Shown: positions 47,001 through 56,578 of the stretch, one piece after another
Numbering within the stretch: the stretch's first letter is position 1
Layout of the letters: the number at the start of each line of letters is the position of its first letter
Assembly: GCF_965638725.1 (NCBI RefSeq)
Contig: NC_134949.1
Span: 54,836,151 to 54,900,150, forward strand
Source of the DNA: Aptenodytes patagonicus
Lineage: Eukaryota > Chordata > Aves > Sphenisciformes > Spheniscidae
Direction of reading: 5' to 3'
Length of the DNA: 64,000 nucleotides
Position numbers and translations under genes: made by a program
The notes under the pieces: generated by a model
What the model saw: the letters and a program-made list of their open reading frames with translations, nothing else
Database searches by the model: none
Told to the model about the DNA's origin: nothing

Positions 47001-50000
47001 GGGGCGTTGGTCGACAGCCGGCTGAATATGAGCAGCAGTGTGCCCAGGTGGCCAAGGCGGCCAATAGCATCCTGGCTTGGATCAGAAATAGCGTGGCCAG
47101 CTGGACTAGGGAAGCGATTGTCCCTTTGTACTTGGCACTGGTGAGGCCGCACCTCGACTACCGTGTTTGCTTTTTGGGCCCCTCACTGCAAGAAAGACAT
47201 TGAGGTGCTGGAGCGCGTCCCAAGAAGAGCAAGGAAGCTGGTGAAGGGTCTAGAGAACAGGTCCTATGAGGAGCGGCTGAGGGAACTGGGGCTTGTTTAG
47301 TCTGGAGGAAAGGAGGCTGAGGGCACACCTTATCGCTCTCTACAACTACCTGAAAGGAGGTTGTAGCGAGGTGGGTGTCGGTCTCTTTTCCCAAGTAGCA
47401 AGTGATAGGACAATTGGAAACAGCCTCAGGTTGGGCCAGGGGAGGTTTGGGTTGGATATTAGGCAAGATTTCTTCACTGAAAGGGTTGTCAAGCACTGGA
47501 ACAGGCTGCCCAGGGAAGTGGTTGAGTCACCATCCCCGGAGGCTTTTAGAAGATGAGTATACGTGGCGCTTAGGGACACGGTTTAGGGCTGGACTCGGCA
47601 GTGTTAGGTGTACGGTTGCACTCGATGATCTTAAGGGTCTTTTCTGACCTAAACGATTCTATGATTCTACCTCAGAATCAAAAGGGGAGTCATCATCTTC
47701 CTCTTGTTCTGCTCCTGCTGCTGGCAGGACACCTATGAAGGAGGCAAGAAGCGCGATGCTGCTGTGAGTGCTTATTTCCCTCTGCTTCTCCCCAGCCCTC
47801 AAGCCCTGCGTCCCGTCGACGGGTTATCGTTCTCCTACAGGCCCTAGTGATTTGTCCTCGTCACCTCCTCCACGGTGGCGGATCGTACCTGCTCCGGTCA
47901 TTGCAGGTGCCCCCAAGGGAACGTCAGCAGTTGTCCCAGAGCAAGAGCTGTCAAGTACTGCTGGGCCTTCTGTGCTTCCTGCAGAACATTCACCCGTCCT
48001 TTCACAGTTCACAAATTCCTCCCATTGGTTATAAATACTATATAGAGAAAGGAAGGAAATGCATTCAGTAAAAATACCTCCACACTTGCATACACTCTCT
48101 ACTGGAAGAGCAACAGCCATTCATGAGCCATCCTCCCCATATTCATAGCCAGCTGGTAAAGGGTAACACACACACACACACACACACACACAGAGACAGA
48201 GCTTACTGCACTGCTAGAGTAGTGGAGACTGAAATACTCACTACAGGCATGTTCACGCTACAGGTGCCTATTCTTGTCTATGGAGTAACTCAGCCCTGCT
48301 GGCTACAGTCTCATCTGAAAACCCCCGCTCCGTTTTGAGGGCCAGTGAGATTAACAAGACCCCTGGCAGACTGACATCTAACTACAAGGCTTCTACCTCA
48401 GCGGGATGCTATACTAATGCTGTAGCAACTCTTCACATCAAGCCGGGGTAACGTCTCCTCAAGCCCAGTCCTGACTTTGAAGGGCTTCAGAAATTCCCAT
48501 GGTTAGTCTGAGGACCTGGGACTTTAGAGAGCTCCTAAGTGGGATATCGAGAGGCCAAGAAAGATTGCGGTTGCATTCCAAGCACACCAGGGGTTAAGTA
48601 CATTGCATAGTGTTATCTTCTAACAACCCTGGCAGAGGGTCAGCTGGGGCTCCGGAGAGAGACCACTTTCAGGTTTGCTTCATAAGCAGAACTAAAAACC
48701 AAACAAAAAGCCCCAAACAAACAAGAAAAGAAAATATTAAAAACGCGCTCCAGACCAAGGCTGCGCTGCAAAATGGTGCATTAGCGCAACATTGATACTG
48801 TGCCAGCAGCCGGGAGGGAAGGAATGAACGTGTTGTTTTGGTAGAGCAATCCTCAAACGTGCTTTATTCCTAAAGGGGTTTTTACTCCACAGTTTACCCA
48901 GGCACCCTTCTCTCCTGCTTCCCATTGGTACAGGCTGACAGGGGGGGCAGGGGGAGAAGAAATGAAGTCGAGATGCAGTGACAAGAGGTCACGGGCAGTT
49001 GTTTATGGCTAGACAAGGCATGCTCGTAGGCATAATGCAGTTCATTCACCCATCACTAGGCTACTATTTCCTTCAGCCTAGCTGTTAAGCACACATAGCC
49101 ACCTTAGCGAAGGAACGGCCAGGGGTGCAAAGCTACCCACGAGAGGAGGAAAACCGCTGAAGAGTTTAACTCGGGGGATATCAGTTAGATCCCCTCTGCA
49201 ACAAAAGGCAGGTAGTTGCTAGTCAGTTGAGTTGAGTGGAGCTTGGCAGCACACAGGTGGATTCTCGGAGAGAACCGTGGGGGGAAGTTTCCCTCAACTT
49301 CCAAATCCACTCTCGACACAGAAGGAGATGCATCAGAAGACGTCACTGGGCCCAGCTTCAGCAAAGGACTCAACGCCTCATTAAACCCCGGTGATGTTAC
49401 CAAAAAGGGCCGTACTCAGCACGGACGTTCTGAGAACGCAGCTGCTCTAACGAGGACGTAAAACACTTACTCAGCATATCCAGACAGTCTGGCATAAGAG
49501 AGAGCTGTCCTGCCAAACTCGTCTTCATGAGAAAGTTCAGCACCATGCCGAAGAAGAAGTCGTATTACATTCACATCCCCAGCAGCAACAGCAACCATAA
49601 GAGTGGTCCTAAAGCATCCAAGAGATGATAGGAAATACATCAGCTTCTGCGGACATTGCATTGCCATTACTTCAGTCCCTCTTTGCTCCCCAAACAATTC
49701 ATTTCCCCTCTCCTACAGGCAGAGTGAAAGCACAGCCAAACACGTGGAAGCGTCGGAGAATTGAGGCTGGCAGGACCTCAGGAGGTCTCCAGGCCAACCA
49801 CCTGCCCAGAGCAGACTCGGGGGGTGGGGGCGCACGCGTGTGTGCACACGCACGCGTGTGTGTGGCACCACAGCCAACGCTTTCTTGCAGTCCTCAGTGC
49901 AGAAATCGTCCCCTGAGGTAAGAGAGCAGCCGAGTGGGGGTGTGCTGTCACAAGTCACGCGGTAGGAGCTCCTTCCGAGCAGCTCCTGGTTCTTTTTCAA

Positions 50001-51822
50001 AGCTCGTTCCTATGGCTGCCATCAATCCAACTTGAACAATGCTAAGGAGTCCCACGCGCACTTTTGAGAAACCCTTCACCTTTTATGCCTATCTCGAGCA
50101 TGCACGTCAGCTCCTTTTTGAAGAAGGAACTCGACCATCTCTTCACAGTGCTCGGTGATCGCAACAGCAAGCGGAGTGTATCCCATCTGAAAGGAGAAAT
50201 CACCTCCCTTACAATAACACAGAAAAGTCAAGCAAGTTGTGGGAAGAGGAGCCTTACCCAAAGTCCACGCTTACCTTATTCTGAGCATCAATATGGGCAT
50301 TGTGCTCAAGTAACAGCTCCACTAGAGATTTGCTAGGAATGGCGGCAGCCAGGTGAAGGGCAGTGTTGCCGCCAGCACCTCTGAGGTCAGGGTTGGCACC
50401 GTGTTCCAGCAGAATAGCCACACAGTCTTTGTGCTGGTGCTCTACTGCCTGGAAAGAAGACACAAAGGAGGAATAACTTCCAACATCTACGTTTCTCTCT
50501 GTCAGAACTCCCGCGTCTTCCCAACACTGGCAAGTACGAGCGTCTTCAAAGATTAGGCAACATATGCCCCTTCCCCGCTGACTACAAGGTACCTGTTTCT
50601 ACGCAGGCCTATGTGAAGAATCATGCAAGGTGTGTATCGCTCAGTGCATAATCGATAAGCCCAAGGTACAACAGCATAACGTATTCCATGTACCTTCATC
50701 AGCGGCGATTTCTTAGAATTGTCACGAGGGTTTAGCTGGCACTTCTTTCCTGCTAGAAATCGAACGACATCTGCATGGCCGTTCGCACAAGCAAGATGCA
50801 GAGGCGTCCTAGAAATTAAATATATTCAGTTAACACAGACAGACAGCTGAAGACATCGTTTCAGGCTGTGGTACGCGCCACATAGGGCCACAAGCCTCAA
50901 CTGGCAAAAAACAAGCCGAAAGCAAGCGTCCTCGTTCCAGAGCCGGTGGCGGGAGCTGCACACCCAAAGCCTGGGGCTGGCTAGGAAAAATCCCCAACGC
51001 ATCCGCTGAGTCAGGAGGCATTTCCTCGGCTGTGTCAATGAACCTGCACAGACAGACTCCTGTGCCCAGGCACTGGTCCCTGCCTCCAGCAGGACTGCCC
51101 AGCCACCCAGCACAGCAAAGGAGACCGCGTCTTGGCAGCCTGGAGTCTATGGAGGCTACGTAAGTCTACAGAGACTGCGGAGTCTGCGTAAGCCCCTGGG
51201 TTTTCCCCCGATCAGTCCCGTGCCAGACATGTCGCAGAGACATAGGGGATGGGATTTCTAACAGCAACGGGAAGGCTGTGCCGTGTCTGTCCGCAAATCC
51301 ATGCCCTGCTCAAGCAAGCCGCTCGGTCTGGCAAGGGGAAAGGAGCCGTCTCTGCTTGGACGAAGGCCTGCTGAGCTCCACAGAAGATTCACTACAGGGA
51401 CCAGGCTGGCAGGGCAGAGCAGGGCAGGGCAGAGCGGAGCGGAGCGGAGCGGAGCATCCGCCGCCTCCTGTCTCAGCTTGGGTCAGGCCTCCGCTAAGGC
51501 CAGCGCTGTGGAGCCGGCCCTGCTCCTAGGGCGCTTGCGACCGTGCCGGGCTTTGCCGGCTCTTCCAGCCAGGGTGGGTGGAGGCTTTGCTACGGGCACT
51601 GCCCGCCCCTTACTGCTTCTGCGCGTTCCGCCCGTTGACGCGGAATCTCTTCCGCCACCAGCGCCGCTGCAGCCGGGCCAGGTCACCGCTGGCGGCCGCG
51701 CTGTGCAGCCCGCCCCAGCCCTCCTCCCGGAGCTCGGAGGCCCCGGCGGCGCCGGGCGCGGGAGCGCTGCCGGACGGCGGCCGCTCCCGCACCCTCCCGA
51801 GGAGTCCGATGAGCCTCTGCAT
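41007..51822 (-). CDS. ANKRD26-like ankyrin repeat and coiled-coil protein, copy 3 (short array form)
   Basis: This is the third copy, nearest the unique flank and head to head with CYREN. Exons: 51614-51822, 50694-50808, 50275-50448, 50080-50186, 49471-49608 (ankyrin); 47889-47978; alternative pair 47671-47732 and 46066-46145; then 45870-45947, 44668-44820, 43688-43857, 43394-43487, 42600-42674, 42087-42199, 41527-41668 and 41007-41048 (TAA). Only one 1590-type block is present, so the gene spans about 10.8 kb against about 15.6 kb in copies 1 and 2. The 80-nt exon has a V-to-A change (LPAGG rather than LPVGG). Since it has the simplest array and touches single-copy sequence, it may represent the ancestral locus (inference). 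Confidence 0.8.
44916..45488 (+). mobile_element. Second CR1 LINE 3' fragment, copy 3 intron
   Basis: Same insertion as 7518-8090, in the corresponding intron. Confidence 0.88.
46119..47705. repeat. Single 1587-bp block of the nested repeat, copy 3
   Basis: A single block, 3 bp shorter because one CAG is missing from the (CAG)n run near 46886-46900. Confidence 0.9.
46925..47668 (+). mobile_element. CR1 LINE 3' fragment, copy 3
   Basis: The only block-type CR1 in copy 3. It has GAGAACAGG as in copy 1, and the tail abuts the exon at 47671. Confidence 0.85.
48166..48191. repeat. (AC)13 microsatellite, copy 3
   Basis: Longest of the three intronic AC runs. Confidence 0.95.
49831..49864. repeat. 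34-nt alternating pyrimidine-purine tract, copy 3
   Basis: Same tract as 17204-17237. Confidence 0.8.
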
Positions 51823-52598
51823 GCTGCGGCGGGGACAAGGGCACGGCCCGCCCCGGGGCTAGCAGCCGCAGGAGGCGCCCGGCGGGCTCTGCCGAGCCGC
51901 GGGCGGGGAGAGGGCGAGAAGAGCCGAGAGCCGAGCCCCGAGCGGCGGCCGCGGCTCGCAGCCCCCGACGCTCCCAGCCAGAGACGCGCTGCCGGTCCCG
52001 CCGCGGCGGCGACAGCACTGAGCGGCGGCGCCTGCAGGGGGCGGCCTAACTCTCGGGGCGTCACAGGGGGCGCGACGGGGGGGCGTCACAGGGGGCGGGG
52101 TGACGCCGGCCCGTCGCGAGCGGGCTCTGCCTCCGCCGTCGGGGCGCCCCCGGGGCGGGGGCCGGCTGGCCGGAAAATGCCTCTGAAGATGTGCCGTTTG
52201 CACAGCTGCTGTTCAAGAGCCCTATTTGCTCCCGTGTTAGAATGTTGACGGATGCGTCCCTCTGTGCGTCGGGCGAGGTTCTGGAGTAAAATACGGCAGC
52301 GGTGGCCACGGACGGGGCTGCTGACAAACCGTCGAACGCGCACCAAAGCTTCGCCCTGTCCCGCCTCTCCCCCGGGGCGGGGGCCGGGTGGCCGGCGGCT
52401 GCGGCAGTGGCCGAAGCGGCCCTCGCCTCACCCGCTCCGCGTTTCCCCTCAGCGCGTGGCCGCGGAGCCTGGGGATGCGGGTCCCCAAAAGCAGAGCCGG
52501 AGGCGGCCAGCACCTGGCTCGGGCGGGCGCGGACCTCGGGCGGTCTCTCGCCTGGCTCTCGCTGTCACTCCCAGTGACACCCCCTCGGGGCTAGTGTG
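51458..52598 (-). promoter_or_regulatory. CpG-island promoter of ankyrin gene copy 3, facing CYREN
   Basis: Fourth occurrence, around the ATG at 51822. It lies about 1.4 kb from the CYREN start codon on the opposite strand, and a second GC-rich stretch (about 53040-53420) covers CYREN exon 1. The two genes are therefore divergent with facing CpG-rich starts. Confidence 0.6.
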
Positions 52599-53210
52599 AA
52601 CGTACATCGTGCTGGCATGAGGCGCGCGTTCGCGTGGCCAGGTTTCCTCCAGCGTGCTCTTCTGCAAGGCTGCTCAGCTCCTGCGACCCAGCGGAAGATG
52701 TGCACCAGCTCCTCTGTACACGGTGCCAGGCACGTGAAGCACGTGACCCCTGCCCAGAAACCGAGGGGGCAGAAGAGGGCCAGAAGGACACGAAGGAAAG
52801 AGCTGGGGAGTCTTGCTGCAGACTCGCTGAATCTGCATGTCCCTCCCAGCTGCCGGGCTCTCCCTGGAGCCCCAGCCCGGCTGCGCGGCCTCCCTGGCAG
52901 GCTGTCCGTCTGCAGTGCTTCCCTCCCCGCCTGATCAAGCACGGAGTTCTGTCGTGACTTGGGTTTTTGTGGGGGGGGTTGAGGTTGTTTTGCTGCTCGC
53001 CTGCACTCACGGTTTAACAAGGAAGAGAGCTCAGAGTGACGGGAGAAAGCTGCCCCAGCGGCACCGCCGCCCCTGCCGTGCTGCGCAGACGCGGCTGGCC
53101 CCAGCGCGCCGGCAACGGCGGGGGGAGCCCTGGGCTTCCCGTCCGAGGGGCGGGGCGCGGCTCCCGGGGCCGCACCGTCCCACCCCGCCCGCGGTGCTGC
53201 CGGATGGGGG

Positions 53211-54130
53211 ATGGCGGCGGGCGTGCGGCGGCGGCGGCTCCTCCCGCTCTGGATGGGAGCGGCGGGGGACGAGCGGGCGGCGCCGCCGCCGCCTAAGGCC
53301 GGGCGGCGGCAGGCGGCGGCAGGGCCCAGGTAGCGCCGCTGGGGCGGGGGAACCGGCGGGGGCGGCGGGCGGGCGAGGCTGGGCCCTGCCCGCGCTGAGT
53401 GTCTCCCCGTGCGGTGCCCAGGGCGGTGGCGGTGGCGTACTGCATGAACGAGGCGGAGCTGGTGGACGTGGCCCTGGCGGTCCTGGCCGAGGTGAGCTCG
53501 AACCTCCGAGGGTGGGGACGCGACCCTGGCCGTACCCGGCCGCGGCCCGGCGGGCGGCGAGGCTCCCCCAGGGGCGCGGGCAGTGAGCCCTGCCGCCTCG
53601 GCTCCCTGGCGGCCCCCATCCGGAAGGTGGGTCTGGGGAGTGGCTCCCGAGCGCCGCCCGGGTTTCCTGGTCCCCTCGTCCTCTTCCCGAAGTATGCCGG
53701 GGCCGGAGCAGCTGCCTTTGCCCCTGGGCCACCCCGCCGGGCGCTGCGGGACAAAAACAGCCCCCACCGCGGACGTGGGGACTGGGCAGGGGGTGTCCTG
53801 CGGGGATGTTGGGCTGCCCCCCCTACTCCTTGGAGCGCTCCCGGGGTGAAGTCGCGCACAGCCAGGTCTGGTTGTTTTCCCTTTGGTCAGAATCTACAGT
53901 GCGAGGAAGGTGAGGAGAAGGCCTGGTCCGGGAGCGAAGAGGAGCAGGAGCTCCAGCCAACACCAAACGAGGCTCCTGGAAGCACAGCCAGCACGGGGGG
54001 AGGCAGCGACCGCAGTCCGGCTCTCCCATCCCCTCCTGACGCTGGTGCTGATGCCGACGCAGAGAGGACAGGCTGGGAGGACTCCGAGGACGATGTTCTG
54101 AAATACGTCAGGGAGATCTTTTTCAGCTAA
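53211..54130 (+). CDS. CYREN: CYREN, cell cycle regulator of non-homologous end joining (MRI)
   Basis: Three coding exons: 53211-53329, 53422-53491 and 53891-54130 (stop TAA), joined at phase 2 and phase 0 by GT-AG introns, giving 142 residues (human about 157). Exon 1 holds an RRRRLLPLW element, the Ku-binding motif type (basic-x-LP-x-W) found at the CYREN N-terminus. Exon 2 has the conserved AYCMNEAELVDVALAVLAE. Exon 3 is acidic and ends EDSEDDVLKYVREIFFS, matching the conserved C-terminal XLF-like Ku-binding tail. The known protein binds Ku70/80 and modulates end joining in the nucleus. The ATG at 53211 is chosen because it is in frame with the motif; the ATG at 53204 is out of frame. Confidence 0.93.
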
Positions 54131-55898
54131 TGTTGCTTCCTCTGCGGCTCCCCAGGAGCAAAGGGGACGGTGAGGAGGGTGTCCCCTCCCACAGCACTGA
54201 GGATGGTGGGAGGAGGGCCTGGAGTGGGCTGTGTATCTGCCGTGTTGGTGGCCTATGAAGCTGGTAGGAGGCCCATAAAGGCCATGGGGGAAAAGGAAGG
54301 GGGCACGCACTCCTCCCCGTGTGTGCTGGGTTCAGTGGGTTTTGGCTCCAGATTCGGTTATGTTCATGTCTGTTTGGCATCTCAGAGCATGGACAGATTA
54401 AAGAGGACATTTGGGTTTCTGTGAGTGTCCCTTTGGTGGGTTGTGTTGGGACTGGAGGGGAGCAGGGAGTTGCTGGCCCTGGAAGGCCTTTGCTGGCTCT
54501 GCAGAGCCCGATAGCCATGGTTCAGCCTTGGGGCTCCCTTGCCCTTGTGGTCCCTCTGTGACAGCTGCAGTGGGGCCTGGCAGGCTGGCCCCATTGGACC
54601 TGATGCTGAATTTGCCTCCAGGCTTGGGCAGGCCTCCCATAGGTGAGGAAGACATGGGTGGGAGCAGACTGGCAGGGGCAGGGACCATCCTGAGGGGGCT
54701 GACCCCATGGCAGCGTGCATGGGGGTCTAGGAAGGGATGAGGATGGCTCAACATCCTCTTCCCGGTCCGAAGCGGGGATGAACAAACCACGTGAGGCTGG
54801 GGCAGGTGCAAGAGCCTTTACTGAAATGAAGAATCAGTCAAACCCGCATCACCAGCCACATCCCCACCCAGACCGCAGCAGGAGAGAAAACAGACCCTCA
54901 TGTCCCCAAAGGGGATGGGGGGGAAAGCAGGCACTTCTTTGTGCGAGGTTACAGGCATGGCATGGAGCGGTGCTGTGCACCGCCATGGCAGAGAGACCCC
55001 ATCCAGTGCTCTGGCTATGATGGCCCAGCTGGGGCACTGTACCCCAGCCTTTGGCAGCCCGGGTCCTGCTCCCCGAGCACACCCCTGCGTGGGGCGTGTG
55101 TTGGTATGACAGCTTTGTGGTGAGCTGTCCTCGCACAGAACCAGTTCTCCTGGAGTCTCAAAGGCTGGTGGGGGTGCTGGGCTCAGCCCCATAATATCAG
55201 TGGGGATAAACCTGGGGCTCTGCACCAAAATCCTCTGCTTCCTCGTGGAAACTGCCCTCATTAGGGCTGTGTTCAGTGTTCAGCAAGTTGTTAGGCTGCC
55301 CATCCAGGGGCTCTGCTGCTGCTGGGGTTGGATGTGGGCCACTTCACCCTAATGAACTAAAGCAGAGTTGCTCCAGGTATTGTTCTAGCAGGTGAAGTAC
55401 AGGTGCTCCTGCTGAAGAGAGTATTTCCAGTGCACTTCTGGGGCTGCCACTGCTGCGATGGCAGTGTGAAGCCACAGCTCCTCAAGTCACAATTGCCTCG
55501 ACTGCATCCCTGGTTAGTCCAGGAGTTGGAGAAGGAGCAGAGTCTCTTTGGGCAACTCCAAGAAAGGAGGCCTGTTTGCTTCTCTGCCTGTCTATACTTA
55601 GGCTAGATATGTCCAGAGGGCTGTGTCCACTGTGTGCTGGTTCTGATCTGTCCCCTTCACTGTCCTCTGAGTCAGGGCCAGAAATGCCGTCGCTTTGATG
55701 CTGTGCCCCAGGCTGAGGGGTGTGTTACACGCGCTGTTCCCGGGAAGCTTCCATGCTGTGCTGGGGGTGTTGGTGTCTGCTGCCTGCTTGCTGCAGGAGC
55801 GCTGCACACAGCTGTGTGCCAGAGCATGGCTGGACATGGGCCTTTGGACTAAGCATCAAATTCCTGCCAGTGTCTAAAGCTGTAGCGGGATTACTGTT
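54131..55898. other. Convergent 3' UTRs of CYREN and TMEM140
   Basis: No coding exon seen. The right part probably belongs to the TMEM140 3' UTR. On the minus strand CAGTAAAGGCTCTTGCACC near 54807-54825 may be a variant poly-A signal (AGTAAA), but no canonical AATAAA for TMEM140 was found. Confidence 0.4.
54397..54402 (+). terminator. Candidate CYREN poly-A signal ATTAAA
   Basis: ATTAAA 267 bp after the CYREN stop codon, followed by GT-rich sequence (TTTGGGTTTCTGTGAGTGTCC). No AATAAA is closer. Confidence 0.45.
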
Positions 55899-56552
55899 TT
55901 AAATCAGGTTATCAACAGCTCTTGCATCTTCTTCGCTGTCAAATCTCAATGGGCAGGGCCTCCTCAGTAAAGGGCTTTGACACAGGCGTGTGTGCTTGGC
56001 CCAGCTGAGGTACATAGTGGCAGTGAGCATCTGGAGCAGTAGCAGAGCCTGAGTCCCAAGCAGTGCCAGGAAGCCCCCAGTGAAATCAGAGGGGTGAATC
56101 CACTGCGAGGTTTGGAACAGAAACGTACCCAGGCCTCCAGACAGGATTATGGTCTTGATGATGAGTATGATGAGGATCACCTTCCAGCCCTCTCTCTCCT
56201 CTGTGCACTTCACATGTGCAACAAAAATGGGGTAGAAGATGCTGAAGACCAGGCAGGCATACACGCAAACCCTGGCTAGCACCATTCCTGGTAGGCTGAT
56301 GCCCATCACCTGCAAATGCTTGTACTCCAGGCACTGCAGCTCCCCAGCTGTCTCATTCCACAGGCAGAAGTTGTAAAAGCCAATGCGTTTGTCAGGGAGG
56401 TCGACCAGGTTCCCGGCTTCCCACAGCAGTGCGTAGAGCATCAAGGCCAAGGCCCCGGTGGCCTCAAGGAGGGTCAGCGCACAGAGCAGGTGCCCGGTGC
56501 ACCTCTGTTGCAGCAGACCCATCCTGGTGCCCGCATGCTCTCTTGATACCAT
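55899..56552 (-). CDS. TMEM140: TMEM140, four-pass transmembrane protein
   Basis: Single coding exon of 217 residues. The start at 56552 has a strong context (ACCATGG), and a 3' splice site (TTCATGTTTTGCAG) lies 26 nt upstream at 56578, so the 5' UTR is spliced as in the mammalian gene. The conserved block YALLWEAGNLVDLP-DKRIGFYNFCLWNE near residues 40-66 identifies the family. Hydrophobic segments lie at roughly 20-43, 84-112, 125-147 and 159-184, with an N-glycosylation site NET in the first loop. The tail is acidic (DSEEDARAVDNLI). It is about 30 residues longer than the human protein, mostly at the N-terminus; Met11 is an alternative start. Cellular role poorly defined; reported as interferon-responsive in mammals. 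Confidence 0.93.
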   Translation of the reverse strand: MVSREHAGTRMGLLQQRCTGHLLCALTLLEATGALALMLYALLWEAGNLVDLPDKRIGFYNFCLWNETAGELQCLEYKHLQVMGISLPGMVLARVCVYACLVFSIFYPIFVAHVKCTEEREGWKVILIILIIKTIILSGGLGTFLFQTSQWIHPSDFTGGFLALLGTQALLLLQMLTATMYLSWAKHTRLCQSPLLRRPCPLRFDSEEDARAVDNLI

Positions 56553-56578
56553 GGTAAAGCCTGCTGTGGGGACGCCTG

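Larger units (their letters stand above)
46066..47732 (-). other. Pair of interchangeable phase 1-0 exons, copy 3
   Basis: Only two members: 47671-47732 (62 nt, LPAAG, next to CR1) and 46066-46145 (80 nt, LPAGG, no CR1). This is the minimal arrangement from which the longer series could have grown. Confidence 0.7.
38881..52810. repeat. Tandem segmental duplication, unit 3 (13930 bp, contracted)
   Basis: Third unit, collinear with the others but about 4.77 kb shorter. The deficit equals three nested 1590-bp blocks. Its right end at 52810 is the edge of the array, where it meets single-copy sequence upstream of CYREN. Confidence 0.93.

Noticed and set aside
52565-53767. 400-codon minus-strand open frame
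   Set aside because: It spans the array edge and lies antisense to CYREN exons 1 and 2. Low-complexity Pro/Arg/Gly, GC-driven, no recognisable domain.
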